This document shows, piece after piece, positions 1 to 8,406 of a stretch of 50,253 bases of DNA. Location of the stretch: positions 1-50,253 of the forward strand of contig JABDFL010000005.1 of NCBI GenBank assembly GCA_013286575.1. Direction: 5' to 3'. Source of the DNA: Candidatus Omnitrophota bacterium (lineage in GTDB: Bacteria; Omnitrophota; Gorgyraeia; Zapsychrales; Fredricksoniimonadaceae). The notes beneath the pieces were generated by a model that was given only the letters and a program-made list of their open reading frames with translations, did no database searches and was not told the DNA's origin. The first letter of the stretch is position 1. The number at the start of each line of letters is the position of its first letter. The position numbers and the translations under genes are program-made.

Positions 1-2547
1 ATGACGGCCCCGGTATTTGATGTTTTTAATCCCATTGGTCATGTGGAATATTGGCTGCAGCAGCCGGTCGGTGATAATGAGCTTGTTGAAGATATGTTCC
101 GTGATTATGATTTTCGTTACGAGAAAAAAGGTCAGGAATTGAATCCGGCTATTGTTTTCCGGTTGGGATTGGTTTGGGCAAAAATGGCTTTGGAAAAAGC
201 AAGGCTTGCTGGTATCAAGAACAGGACAGTGCTTATTACACGTGATGCCCGGAAAGCCAACCCGGAAATTATGGATGCATTGGTGGCAGCCATGCGCTAC
301 AGCGGATTGGATGTTGTTTATACAGCGGTAGACACCAGTAATGCAGTCACATCCTATTCCTGGGCTGTTCAGCAGTTTAAGCCGCTAATGAGTATTTTTC
401 ATACAGCCAGTCATGTGTCCAGGGCCAGTGATGTTTTTGTCCGTGGGTTTAAGGTCGCTATCATGAATGAAATGGGGGAGGGTGTAAAAAGTCTGACCAG
501 AAAAGAAATCAAACAATATGCCCTTGGGGAAGTTAAAAAGTTATTGAAAAATCCGGAGGCAATGACCTTGCTCCGTGGTCAGAAATTAGGTAATTATGAA
601 GCTGAGGATGTTAAGGAGAATGTTATTCGTTTTAATACCTTGGTGGGAGTCGTAGCAGCTCAAAATGGTTCTTTGTATACATTAGGGGAAGCTTTAAAGA
701 AATCAAATAAACCATTGGCTGTTTTGTCCGAGCTCGAGCAAAGGTATGTTAATACTCTGCCCTTGCAAGGGATAAAGGTTGTTGTTGACGGGTCCCATAC
801 AGAGAGCGGAATACTGGCTGTGGAAACCTTTAAAAGATTAGGGGCGCAAGTAATAGAAATCAATACAGATATTCAAGATATTTGGGGTGAGCATAATGCC
901 GATCCATCTGTCAGAAAGAACCTGGCCGGATTAGAGGCCAAGATGAGAGAAACAGGGGCGCATTTTGGCCTTGCTTTTGATTTGGATGGAGATCGGGGGG
1001 CTATTCTTGTCCGGGATGCAATCACGAAAGACCCTGAGAAAGAATTTCTCAGTCTGGCCCCTGATAATCTTTTAGGAGTGTTATTGCCGTCTTTGATAAG
1101 CCAATGGGGGTATGGTCAGAGCGGAAAAAAAATCGCTATTATTAGGGATGTTCTAGGGACCCATGCCGTCAATGACCGGGGAAAAGAACTGGGTGTCGAA
1201 GTTTTCCAGACTGATGCAGGCTATCCATTTTTAAAGGCCAAGAAACAAGTTTTGGAAAAAGAGGGATTTGTTGTTCCCATGTATGGGGAGCGTTCAGGGC
1301 ATACGTGGCTTAATGTGTCAGGAGAAGTCGAAAATCCTTTGGCGGTGGCTGTTTTATTCGCCGTTTTGGCAAAACAAAAAATGGACCCAAACGCTGCAAA
1401 TCCTGTATTGGATGTTTATCAGAGCTTAACCATACCCTATTCTCAATCTCCTCGATTTCAGCCCTTGTTTCACCCGGATTTTCTCATTGAATTAGGCAAA
1501 AGCAATAATAATCCAACATCCTGGCGGTATGACCCCAATAACCCAACCAATCCTCCTCAGGTGGTCATTGAACTTGGGAAAGATTGGGGTATTAGATTGC
1601 TGCAGGATGAGTTTGTGGCCGGCAGGAGTTACAGTACATCCGTCGGACAATTAACAGTAAAAGAATTTAATTCGTATGCTGATCCTAAAGATGAGGGCGG
1701 ATTATATCGGTATGCGGACATTGTCTTTGAGCAAGACGGTAAATTTGCCGGACGTTTTGTTTTTCGTGCTTCTTCCAATGACCCTACCTTTGTAAACTCT
1801 TATGAGGCCCCTCAGTGGAAGGGTGAAGATATCCAAACAACTGGCAAAAGAAAAGCTGCTATAGCCAAGCTTGTTTTGGGCTTTTTGATGGACAGAAAGA
1901 TTGCACTTGTTACCAAAGAAGAGATAGCAAGTGCGTTGCCCCATTTATCAGCGGCGCAGGTTGATATTGCTTATGGTAAATCCAATCTTGGGCCGGTAGA
2001 AGCAGATTTAAATGATAAGGCTATGACTATGAAGTCCGATGCCCTTCTTCCTCAAGAGGATGATGATGTATCGCCACTTGACGCAGCGATGAATACGGGA
2101 GAGGATTTGGATATGATGCGATTGATTGGTGCTATTAATGCACTGATACAATCGGGGCCATTGCATTCAGTAAGTATACTGTATGATGGTGAAGCTCTTC
2201 CGTCATTGAGCTGGATTTCTGTCTTACATGAAAAATCCAGTGAAAAGCCTGGTCAACATCTGTTTAGATATAGTTATTACAGCTTTGCAGACAATCTCGT
2301 TATTAATATCAGTGACGCAGTGAGGGTCGGTTCTCGAGAGGAAACGGTAGATCAGGCGGCTCTGGCTAATCCCGGCGGTATCGACCTTAATTCCAGGAAT
2401 CTGAAGATGGAAAGTTCGGGAGAGAAGGTGAATATCACTTTTGACCCGGCAATGATTGCACAATTCAAGCGCGGGGACTTTTCCGGTGTCAGGATCAAAA
2501 TCCTCGACGTTGTTCCGATCAATCTGATGCCGTTGTTGGGATTATAA
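1..2547 (+). CDS. Phosphomannomutase/phosphoglucomutase-family enzyme with long C-terminal extension
   Basis: Alpha-D-phosphohexomutase family, interconverting hexose 1- and 6-phosphates for sugar-nucleotide and envelope precursor supply. Visible landmarks are the phosphoserine loop TASH (residues 135-138, Ser137 the likely phosphorylated residue, but without the usual NP that follows), the metal-binding loop DLDGDR (327-332) and the sugar-binding loop GERSGH (429-434). At 848 residues it is far longer than the usual 450-550. Extra sequence lies between the core domains, and residues from about 680 form a separate acidic linker plus a tail ending PGGIDLNS...PINLMPLLGL, which I recall as a common C-terminus of unrelated Omnitrophota proteins. 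The ATG is the first base of the window, so the true start could be upstream. Family assignment is secure; substrate is not predictable. Confidence 0.85.
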   Translation: MTAPVFDVFNPIGHVEYWLQQPVGDNELVEDMFRDYDFRYEKKGQELNPAIVFRLGLVWAKMALEKARLAGIKNRTVLITRDARKANPEIMDALVAAMRYSGLDVVYTAVDTSNAVTSYSWAVQQFKPLMSIFHTASHVSRASDVFVRGFKVAIMNEMGEGVKSLTRKEIKQYALGEVKKLLKNPEAMTLLRGQKLGNYEAEDVKENVIRFNTLVGVVAAQNGSLYTLGEALKKSNKPLAVLSELEQRYVNTLPLQGIKVVVDGSHTESGILAVETFKRLGAQVIEINTDIQDIWGEHNADPSVRKNLAGLEAKMRETGAHFGLAFDLDGDRGAILVRDAITKDPEKEFLSLAPDNLLGVLLPSLISQWGYGQSGKKIAIIRDVLGTHAVNDRGKELGVEVFQTDAGYPFLKAKKQVLEKEGFVVPMYGERSGHTWLNVSGEVENPLAVAVLFAVLAKQKMDPNAANPVLDVYQSLTIPYSQSPRFQPLFHPDFLIELGKSNNNPTSWRYDPNNPTNPPQVVIELGKDWGIRLLQDEFVAGRSYSTSVGQLTVKEFNSYADPKDEGGLYRYADIVFEQDGKFAGRFVFRASSNDPTFVNSYEAPQWKGEDIQTTGKRKAAIAKLVLGFLMDRKIALVTKEEIASALPHLSAAQVDIAYGKSNLGPVEADLNDKAMTMKSDALLPQEDDDVSPLDAAMNTGEDLDMMRLIGAINALIQSGPLHSVSILYDGEALPSLSWISVLHEKSSEKPGQHLFRYSYYSFADNLVINISDAVRVGSREETVDQAALANPGGIDLNSRNLKMESSGEKVNITFDPAMIAQFKRGDFSGVRIKILDVVPINLMPLLGL

Positions 2548-2574
2548 GGAGGAGTAAGATTAATGCTTGGTTGA
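2546..2574 (+). other. Orphan Shine-Dalgarno with a three-codon ORF
   Basis: Directly after the mutase stop lies AAGGAGGAG, eight bases before an ATG, which is the best-placed ribosome binding site one could expect for a downstream operon gene. The reading frame is only ATG CTT GGT TGA. This suggests that a former downstream gene was lost or replaced, or that it is a chance match. The minus-strand 33-residue ORF ends across the same bases. Confidence 0.35.
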
Positions 2575-2661
2575 TTTTGAGTGGTCGTCCCTAAAAGCGA
2601 TCCAAGCAACGACTCCGCAAAAGACTATCAAGAAAATTTCATAATAAACGCCGCCATTCAT
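2560..2661 (-). CDS. 33-residue single-span membrane microprotein
   Basis: Too short for the ORF track. The reading frame encodes MNGGVYYEIFLIVFCGVVAW followed by IAFRDDHSKSTKH, i.e. one hydrophobic span of about 18 residues and a charged C-terminus. Its ATG overlaps the stop of the upstream 71-residue ORF as ATGA, a classic translational coupling signal, and AAAGGA sits about eight bases upstream. Overlap, ribosome binding site and membrane-like composition together make it more likely real than not. No family recognised; it may be a subunit or partner of the 71-residue protein. Confidence 0.5.
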   Translation of the reverse strand: MNGGVYYEIFLIVFCGVVAWIAFRDDHSKSTKH

Positions 2662-2873
2662 AGAGATATCCTTTCTTCTTTTAGTAATATTGTAGCAAGG
2701 CTATATAATATTACAAAGGAAATCGCCCCAAATAGAAAAAGAGGTATGTCCAGATTGTGAAGTACGACTTGGCCTAATAGTATAGTTGAGAAGAAAAAAT
2801 TTCCAAGATTGAAAAATGATTTGCTGAGTTCTTTGCGTTGGGTTGGATTCAATTTGAAATGACTAAACAGCAT
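2658..2873 (-). CDS. 71-residue two-span membrane protein
   Basis: Small membrane protein with a polar N-terminus (about residues 1-20) and two hydrophobic spans at about 24-42 and 46-64, ending in KEERISL. The layout resembles small two-span DUF proteins such as the DUF6722 type, a weak resemblance from memory. The start has GGAG seven bases upstream. It overlaps the 33-residue ORF by four bases (ATGA), so the pair forms a mini-operon opposite to the flanking genes. Role unknown. Confidence 0.6.
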   Translation of the reverse strand: MLFSHFKLNPTQRKELSKSFFNLGNFFFSTILLGQVVLHNLDIPLFLFGAISFVILYSLATILLKEERISL

Positions 2874-2906
2874 GGCAAACTCCGGCAGTTATAAAGGGGG
2901 AAGTTG

Positions 2907-2960
2907 ATGGGTGATTTTTTAAAAGAAGCATGGGGGATGCCTCAACAAGCAAAAATATAA
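2907..2960 (+). CDS. Possible 17-residue ORF in the groES upstream region
   Basis: ATG preceded by AAAGGGGG seven bases upstream, reading MGDFLKEAWGMPQQAKI then TAA. It could be a peptide, the remnant of a longer gene, or chance. Between 2874 and 2995 nothing else is recognised in this gap. Confidence 0.2.
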   Translation: MGDFLKEAWGMPQQAKI

Positions 2961-2995
2961 TACAATCCGCTGTGGGCGTTGTCAATTGATCTGTT

Positions 2996-3022
2996 TTAGC
3001 ACTCCGTTAAATGTACTGCTAG
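2996..3022 (+). promoter_or_regulatory. Degenerate CIRCE (HrcA operator), upstream copy
   Basis: TTAGCACTC, nine bases, TACTGCTAG. The left arm equals the CIRCE consensus half-site TTAGCACTC; the right arm matches GAGTGCTAA at six of nine positions. It lies just upstream of the -35 box of groES. Probably a second, weaker HrcA contact. Confidence 0.6.
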
Positions 3023-3029
3023 AAAATTC

Positions 3030-3058
3030 TTGACAAAATTTCCATCTCCCGCTATGAT
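3030..3058 (+). promoter_or_regulatory. Sigma70-type promoter of groESL
   Basis: TTGACA at 3030-3035, a 17-base spacer and TATGAT at 3053-3058. This is nearly perfect consensus, about 100 bases before groES, and bracketed by CIRCE elements, which fits heat-shock control by repression rather than by an alternative sigma factor. Confidence 0.85.
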
Positions 3059-3084
3059 TGGCACTCTGAATCTGGAAGTGCCAA
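3058..3084 (+). promoter_or_regulatory. CIRCE element (HrcA operator), promoter-proximal copy
   Basis: TTGGCACTC, nine bases, AAGTGCCAA. Near-perfect inverted repeat with the correct CIRCE arm and spacer lengths, one transition per arm from consensus (the outer arm base pair changed in a compensatory way). It abuts the -10 box and covers the predicted transcription start, the usual repressing position. Confidence 0.85.
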
Positions 3085-3161
3085 AGATTGTCACGCCCAA
3101 ACAGGCTTGCAATTACACAAAAAATATTAATCATTAACACTTTTAACAAGGAGGAGAAGTT

Positions 3162-3452
3162 ATGGCTATTCAACCGTTAGCTGACCGCATTGTGGTCAAG
3201 GTGCTGGAAGCTAAAGAAGTCACCAAGGGCGGCATTTTGCTTCCGGAAACCGCCAAAGAAAAACCCCAGGAAGGCAAAGTCATTGCCGTAGGTAAGGGCA
3301 AAGCGTCTGATACCGGTCATATTGTGCCTTTGGAAGTCAAGGTCGGGGACCGTATTTTGTACACCAAATACGGCGGTACGGAAATCACCACGACAGATGG
3401 TGAAGAGCTTTTGATCATGAAGGAAGAAGACGTTTTAGCTATTGTTAAGTAA
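3162..3452 (+). CDS. groES: Co-chaperonin GroES
   Basis: Ten-kDa lid of the GroEL chaperonin; a heptamer that caps the folding chamber in the cytoplasm. The 96 residues match family length, start with IQPLADRIVVKVLEAKE and end EEDVLAIVK, and include the mobile-loop region (about residues 17-34, TKGGILLPETAKEKPQEG). A strong AAGGAGGAG ribosome site precedes the ATG. First gene of a two-gene operon with groEL, 49 bases apart, under a CIRCE-flanked promoter, so HrcA repression is expected. Confidence 0.98.
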   Translation: MAIQPLADRIVVKVLEAKEVTKGGILLPETAKEKPQEGKVIAVGKGKASDTGHIVPLEVKVGDRILYTKYGGTEITTTDGEELLIMKEEDVLAIVK

Positions 3453-3458
3453 AAATGG

Positions 3459-3474
3459 CCCCGCCATGGCGGGG
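3459..3474 (+). repeat. GC-rich palindrome between groES and groEL
   Basis: CCCCGCCATGGCGGGG is a perfect 16-base palindrome. In RNA it folds into a short hairpin without a following U-run, so it is more likely an mRNA-processing or stability hairpin, or a REP-like unit, than a terminator. Confidence 0.6.
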
Positions 3475-3501
3475 GACAGAGACTAATAAGGAGAAAGTAA
3501 A

Positions 3502-5145
3502 ATGGGAGCAAAACAATTATTATTTGAAGATGAAGGACGCCGCAAGATTTTGCGTGGGGTGGAGCAGTTATCACGCGCGGTAAAGGTCACCTTGGGCCCT
3601 AAAGGCCGTAATGTGGTTTTAGACAAGAAATTCGGCAGCCCGACTGTCACCAAGGACGGTGTGTCGGTAGCCAAAGAAATTGAATTGGAAGACCCGTTTG
3701 AAAATATGGGTGCCCAGATGGTCAAGGAAGTCGCTGAAAAGACCTCTGACATCGCCGGTGACGGTACAACCACCGCGACTGTTTTGGCTGAATCCATTTA
3801 CCGCGAAGGTTTAAAGAACGTCACTGCCGGTGCCAATCCCATGGCTTTAAAGCGCGGGATTGATTTGGCGGTGGTCCGCATCGTGGCCAAGATCGAAAAG
3901 CTTGCCAAGAAGGTTGATCTTAAGAATTCCAAAGAAGTCGAGCAGGTTGCGACTGTCGCGGCCAACAATGATAATGTCATTGGTAAGAAGATCGCCGAGG
4001 CTTTTGAAGCTGTCGGCAAAGACGGCGTCATCACCGTCGAAGAAAGCAAGACCATCTTTACGGAATTGAAGATCGTGGAAGGCATGCAATTTGATCAGGG
4101 ATATCTTTCCCCGTATTTTTCAACAGATATGGAAAAGATGATCTGCGAGCTTGAAGAACCATATATCCTTCTTTATGAAAAGAAGATCTCCAGCATCAAG
4201 GATATCTTGCCTGTCTTGGAAAAAGTGGCTAAAAGCGGGCGTCCTTTATTGATCCTTTGCGAAGAGGTCGAAGGCGAAGCCTTAGCAACTCTCGTCGTCA
4301 ACAAGATGCGCGGCACCTTGCATTGCGCTGCGGTCAAGGCCCCGGGTTATGGTGATCGCCGCAAAGAAATGCTCAAAGACATCGCTGTTTTGACCGGCGG
4401 CAAGGCTATTACCGAGGATTTAGGGCTTAAGCTCGAGAATATCGAGGTTGCTGATTTAGGCCGTGCCAAGAAGGTCAAGATCGACAAGGATAATACAACG
4501 ATCGTTCAGGGTGCCGGTAAACCGGCGGATATCAAAAGCCGTTTGGCCCAGATCAAGAATCAAATTGATTCTACTGATTCCTCTTACGATAAAGAAAAAT
4601 TACAGGAACGTTTGGCCAAGATTGCCGGTGGTGTCGCCATTATCAATGTGGGTGCCGCGACCGAATCTGAAATGAAAGAAAAGAAGGCCCGCGTTGAAGA
4701 TGCCTTGCATGCGACCCGCGCGGCCGTGGAAGAAGGTATAGTTCCGGGCGGCGGTGTGGCGCTTTTACGCTGCATTAAGGATTTGGAAGGCATTGACCTT
4801 CAGGGTGATGAGAAGACCGGCGCTGAGATCGTACGCCGTTCTTTGGAATCTCCCATACGTCAATTGGCTTTCAATTCCGGGTTAGAAGGTTCTGTCATCC
4901 TTGAGCACTTGAAGAATGAAAAAGACGCTGCTTTTGGTTATGATTTTAACTCTGACCAATATGTGGACATGATCAAAGCAGGTATCATTGATCCGGCCAA
5001 GGTGACCCGCACGGCATTGCAAAATGCGGCATCTATTGCAGGATTGCTTTTAACCACAGAATGTTTGATCACTGACGTCCCTGAAAAGGAAAAACCTGTC
5101 ATGCCTCCGATGCCTGGTGGCGGTGGTATGGGTGGGATGTATTAA
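3502..5145 (+). CDS. groEL: Chaperonin GroEL
   Basis: Sixty-kDa chaperonin subunit; tetradecamer that refolds proteins with ATP in the cytoplasm together with GroES. The 547 residues span the full family. Landmarks: [29 protein letters not shown] near the N-terminus, the nucleotide-binding [11 protein letters not shown] (about residues 86-96), [14 protein letters not shown] around 410, and the Gly/Met tail [15 protein letters not shown] precedes the ATG. Transcribed with groES; a strong terminator follows within 20 bases. Nothing unusual apart from slight divergence. Confidence 0.98.
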   Translation: MGAKQLLFEDEGRRKILRGVEQLSRAVKVTLGPKGRNVVLDKKFGSPTVTKDGVSVAKEIELEDPFENMGAQMVKEVAEKTSDIAGDGTTTATVLAESIYREGLKNVTAGANPMALKRGIDLAVVRIVAKIEKLAKKVDLKNSKEVEQVATVAANNDNVIGKKIAEAFEAVGKDGVITVEESKTIFTELKIVEGMQFDQGYLSPYFSTDMEKMICELEEPYILLYEKKISSIKDILPVLEKVAKSGRPLLILCEEVEGEALATLVVNKMRGTLHCAAVKAPGYGDRRKEMLKDIAVLTGGKAITEDLGLKLENIEVADLGRAKKVKIDKDNTTIVQGAGKPADIKSRLAQIKNQIDSTDSSYDKEKLQERLAKIAGGVAIINVGAATESEMKEKKARVEDALHATRAAVEEGIVPGGGVALLRCIKDLEGIDLQGDEKTGAEIVRRSLESPIRQLAFNSGLEGSVILEHLKNEKDAAFGYDFNSDQYVDMIKAGIIDPAKVTRTALQNAASIAGLLLTTECLITDVPEKEKPVMPPMPGGGGMGGMY

Positions 5146-5160
5146 AAAAGAGTTGGGTGA

Positions 5161-5195
5161 AAAAGGGGACACTTTAAAGTGTCCCCTTTTTCGTT
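5161..5195 (+). terminator. Rho-independent terminator after groEL
   Basis: A perfect 30-base palindrome AAAAGGGGACACTTT / AAAGTGTCCCCTTTT followed by more T residues. Because its stem starts with an A-run, it can work in both directions. The GGGACAC...GTGTCCC core recurs inside ybeY at 17971-17995, suggesting that it derives from a dispersed palindromic repeat. Confidence 0.9.
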
Positions 5196-5202
5196 TTATC
5201 TA

Positions 5203-5231
5203 TTGACACTTTGCCTTTATTAGGGTATAAT
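5203..5231 (+). promoter_or_regulatory. Consensus sigma70 promoter of guaB
   Basis: TTGACA at 5203-5208, 17-base spacer, TATAAT at 5226-5231. Both boxes are exact consensus, implying strong constitutive transcription. The leader of about 65 bases before the guaB3 start holds no riboswitch I recognise. Confidence 0.9.
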
Positions 5232-5300
5232 CCCGCTTCAAATTCATTTTTTTAAGCTTTTTTTCAGCTCGTATCTCATTGAAAATAGGGGGGTTAGGTA

Positions 5301-6470
5301 ATGGCTGATTGGATTGGCATCGGGCGGCGCGCACGCAGATGTTACGGTTTTGACGAAGTGGCCTTAGTTCCAGGTAGTGTGACGGTCAACCCTGCTGAAG
5401 TAGATACCACGTTTATTTTAGGTAAACATAGATTTCCTGTGCCTATCATGGCTGCGTCCATGGATGGCGTGGTTGATGTTAAATTTGCCATTGCCATGGG
5501 CAAGCTTGGCGGCATCGCGGTCTTAAACCTTGACGGCATCCAGACCCGTTATGACCATCCGGAAGAGATTTTAAAGCAAATAGCGTCAGCCACTCCTGAG
5601 GAAGCGACCAAACTGGTCCAAAGCCTCTATGAGAACACTAAATTTCCTGTTAAAGAAAAATTGATCGCCAAACGCATCGAGGAAATTAAAAAGGCCAAGG
5701 TGCCGGCGATTGTAAGCTGTATCCCTCAAAACGCGGCTGCTTTTTCTAAAATTGCCGCTGAAGCGGGAGTGGATGCGTTTATCGTGCAGTCGACCGTTGC
5801 GACGGTGCGTCATATTTCTACGGAATATAAAATATTGGATATAGAAAAATTTTGTAAAAATACCAAGGTCCCGGTCATTATCGGTAATGTGGTCACCTAT
5901 GAAATGGCGTTAGAGATTTTAGAAGCCGGCGCATCAGGTGTTTTGGTCGGCATTGGCCCGGGTGCTGCCTGCACTTCCCGCGGCGTTTTAGGCATCGGTG
6001 TCCCTCAAATCACCGCGACGGTTGATTGCTGCGCTGCGCGTGATTATTATTTTAAGCGTAAGGGCAAATATGTCCCCATGATCACCGACGGCGGCATGCG
6101 TATCGGCGGGGAGATTTGCAAGGCTTTTGCGGCCGGGTCGGACGCGGTGATGGTGGGCTCTGCTTTTGCCAAAGCTGAAGAAGCTCCGGGGCGCGGTTAT
6201 CATTGGGGGATGGCCACCTCGCACGCTAATCTGCCGCGCGGGACACGTATCCGCGTCGGTACCAGCGGCACCTTGAAAGAGATCCTCATGGGCCCGGCCC
6301 GTGTTGATGACGGTTCACAGAATTTGGTCGGTGCTTTAAAGACCTCCATGGGTTCCTTGGGGGCCCGTAATATTAAAGAAATGCATGATGTTGAAATCAT
6401 CCTGGCACCATCGATCCAGACGGAAGGCAAGGTCTTCCAGATCGGGCAACGTGTAGGGATGGGCAAGTAA
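5301..6470 (+). CDS. guaB3: GuaB3-subfamily IMP dehydrogenase
   Basis: TIM-barrel enzyme of the IMPDH/GMP-reductase family, expected to oxidise IMP to XMP with NAD. The active-site loop GPGAACTSR carries the catalytic cysteine (Cys224), and GVVDVKFAIAMGKLGGIAVL and DGGMRIGGEICKAFAAGSDAVMVG match the family phosphate-binding segments. The chain of 389 residues has no paired CBS insert, as in the GuaB3 group described in actinobacteria and cyanobacteria, rather than the roughly 490-residue GuaB. Position just upstream of guaA supports a biosynthetic role. AGGGGGG lies about eight bases before the ATG. GMP reductase activity cannot be excluded from sequence alone. Confidence 0.85.
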   Translation: MADWIGIGRRARRCYGFDEVALVPGSVTVNPAEVDTTFILGKHRFPVPIMAASMDGVVDVKFAIAMGKLGGIAVLNLDGIQTRYDHPEEILKQIASATPEEATKLVQSLYENTKFPVKEKLIAKRIEEIKKAKVPAIVSCIPQNAAAFSKIAAEAGVDAFIVQSTVATVRHISTEYKILDIEKFCKNTKVPVIIGNVVTYEMALEILEAGASGVLVGIGPGAACTSRGVLGIGVPQITATVDCCAARDYYFKRKGKYVPMITDGGMRIGGEICKAFAAGSDAVMVGSAFAKAEEAPGRGYHWGMATSHANLPRGTRIRVGTSGTLKEILMGPARVDDGSQNLVGALKTSMGSLGARNIKEMHDVEIILAPSIQTEGKVFQIGQRVGMGK

Positions 6471-6490
6471 AGCCGCTAAAAGCGGCTTTA
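6468..6490 (+). terminator. Hairpin across the guaB3 stop codon
   Basis: TAAAGCCGCT, three-base loop, AGCGGCTTTA: a perfect ten-base-pair stem that includes the stop codon. No clear U-run follows, so termination may be partial and allow read-through into guaA. Confidence 0.5.
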
Positions 6491-6502
6491 CTCCCGAAAA
6501 AT

Positions 6503-6518
6503 TTCACATTTATGTGAA
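6503..6518 (+). promoter_or_regulatory. Candidate operator palindrome upstream of guaA
   Basis: TTCACAT-TT-ATGTGAA, two seven-base arms around a two-base centre, between guaB3 and guaA. The size is typical of a dimeric repressor site, but no clear promoter overlaps it, so this is only a candidate. Confidence 0.3.
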
Positions 6519-6567
6519 GTTTTGCAGGGGGGTTCCATAGTGTGTTTTTAAAAAGGAGTAATACCTC

Positions 6568-8325
6568 ATGGCTCAGAAAAAAGCCGTTAAGAAGGCTGTA
6601 AAAAAGGCAACTAAAAAGGTAACCAAAAAGGCCGCTAAAAAAGTTGTCCCCAAGCCTGTTCAAAGAAAACATGTCAGCCGTTTTGCCAGAAAGCCGGGCA
6701 AACGCAAACCCGTACATGGTTTGATGAAGCCTATTAAATTAAGGTCTTCTTCGCGGATCGTCCCGATGGAGATCAAGAAGCAAAGGGCCCGCGATATCAT
6801 CCTGATTTTGGACATGGGTTCCCAATACACCCAGCTCATCGCCCGCCGTGTGCGCGAAAGCAAGGTTTTCAGCCAGATCGTTCCCTATAATATTTCCGTT
6901 GAAAAGATCAAAGAAATTTATCCTAAAGGTATCATTCTTTCCGGCGGCCCGCAAAGCGTCACCGATAAAGGTGCTCCTTTACCCAACCCTGATATTTTTA
7001 AATTAAATATCCCCATTTTAGGGGTTTGTTACGGCATGCAGGCCATCACCCATATGTTGGGCGGCAAGGTGTCCAAAGCCAAGGACCGTGAATACGGCAA
7101 GGCTGAGCTTTTCATCGACAATAATAAAGATTTGTTTACCAATCTCTCCACGAATTTGACCTGCTGGATGAGCCACGGTGATGAGATCGTTTCGCCACCG
7201 CCGGGATTTGTCCGCATTGCCCATACATTAAACGCGGCCAACGCGGCCATTGCCAACCGTACCCGCAGGATTTACGGGGTGCAATTCCATCCGGAAGTCG
7301 TGCACACCCAGCGCGGTTTGCAGATGATACAGAATTTTGCGTACACCATTTGCGGATGTTTGCCGCGCTGGACCATGGACCGTTTTGCCACGGCTGCCAT
7401 CAAGCAGATCCAGGAAACCGTCGGCGGCAAGAAAGTTGTTTTGGGCCTAAGCGGCGGGGTGGATTCTGCAGTGGTTGCGGTATTGTTACAAAAGGCCATC
7501 GGCAGCCGTTTGTATTGCATTTTTGTGGACAATGGCCTGCTGCGCAAGAATGAATCTTCTTCCGTGGTGCGTACGTTCAAGGGGCATTTTAAAATGAATT
7601 TGACCGTCATTGAAGCTGAAAAACGTTTTATTGAACGGCTCAAAGGCATTGAAGACCCCGAGCAAAAAAGAAAGATCATCGGCGATGAATTTATCCGCGT
7701 TTTTCAGGACGCTTCCAAGAAGATCAAAGGCGCTGAATTCCTGGCCCAGGGAACATTGTATCCTGACGTCATTGAGTCCCTTCCCGCGCACGGCGGACCG
7801 ACGGCAGTCATCAAAAGCCATCATAACGTCGGCGGCCTGCCTAAGGACATGAAATTTAAATTGGTCGAGCCTCTGCGTGAATTATTCAAGGATGAGGTGC
7901 GTTTGATCGGCAAGAATTTGCAGATGCCTGAATCCATCCTCAAGCGCCAGCCTTTTCCGGGCCCGGGTTTGGCTATCCGTATTCTTGGCGAAGTCACCAC
8001 TGAGCGCCTGGAATTGCTGCGTGAAGCAGATGACCGTGTCATGGATGAAATTAAGAAGGCCGGGCTTTATCAGGACCTGTGGCAATCATTTGCGGTGTTG
8101 CTTCCCATCAAGACTGTCGGCGTCATGGGTGATCAGCGTACCTATGAAAACGTCATTGCCTTGCGCTGTGTTACCAGTGCCGACGGGATGACCGCTGACT
8201 GGGCCCAATTGCCTTATGATCTTCTGGGACGCATTTCCAATCGTATCATTAATGAGGTCAAGGGCATTAACCGTGTCGTTTACGACATCAGCTCGAAACC
8301 TCCTGCTACGATTGAGTGGGAATAA
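6568..8325 (+). CDS. guaA: GMP synthase (glutamine-hydrolysing) with histone-like N-terminal tail
   Basis: Converts XMP, ATP and glutamine to GMP. The core has a class I glutamine amidotransferase (residues about 77-265; nucleophile Cys154 in GVCYGMQ, His241 and Glu243 in FHPE), an ATP-pyrophosphatase domain with SGGVDS (295-300), and the family C-terminus [16 protein letters not shown]. The first 75 residues are not part of the enzyme: they are Lys/Ala/Val-rich ([17 protein letters not shown]...) like histone H1-type tails, then basic up to [16 protein letters not shown] before the first ATG and no ribosome site before Met67 support the long start. Total 585 versus about 510-525 usual. Confidence 0.95.
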   Translation: MAQKKAVKKAVKKATKKVTKKAAKKVVPKPVQRKHVSRFARKPGKRKPVHGLMKPIKLRSSSRIVPMEIKKQRARDIILILDMGSQYTQLIARRVRESKVFSQIVPYNISVEKIKEIYPKGIILSGGPQSVTDKGAPLPNPDIFKLNIPILGVCYGMQAITHMLGGKVSKAKDREYGKAELFIDNNKDLFTNLSTNLTCWMSHGDEIVSPPPGFVRIAHTLNAANAAIANRTRRIYGVQFHPEVVHTQRGLQMIQNFAYTICGCLPRWTMDRFATAAIKQIQETVGGKKVVLGLSGGVDSAVVAVLLQKAIGSRLYCIFVDNGLLRKNESSSVVRTFKGHFKMNLTVIEAEKRFIERLKGIEDPEQKRKIIGDEFIRVFQDASKKIKGAEFLAQGTLYPDVIESLPAHGGPTAVIKSHHNVGGLPKDMKFKLVEPLRELFKDEVRLIGKNLQMPESILKRQPFPGPGLAIRILGEVTTERLELLREADDRVMDEIKKAGLYQDLWQSFAVLLPIKTVGVMGDQRTYENVIALRCVTSADGMTADWAQLPYDLLGRISNRIINEVKGINRVVYDISSKPPATIEWE

Positions 8326-8352
8326 TCCGTATAATTTTATATTGATTCCTCT

Positions 8353-8406
8353 CGGCCTTAAGTGTTAAAGTAATATTCAATTTAACACTTAAGGCCGTTG
8401 TTTTTT
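8353..8406 (+). terminator. Strong terminator between guaA and dnaE
   Basis: A perfect 17-base-pair stem CGGCCTTAAGTGTTAAA / TTTAACACTTAAGGCCG around an 11-base loop, followed by TTGTTTTTT. The T-run ends exactly at the dnaE ATG, so transcripts from guaA should stop right before dnaE. Confidence 0.9.

Noticed and set aside
5232-5300. Purine or other riboswitch before guaB3
   Set aside because: The leader is only about 65 bases, T-rich, without the helices of known purine or PRPP/ppGpp riboswitches.
8398-8406. TTG start of dnaE proposed by the ORF track
   Set aside because: The TTG is in the terminator tail; ATG at 8407 gives the conserved N-terminus.
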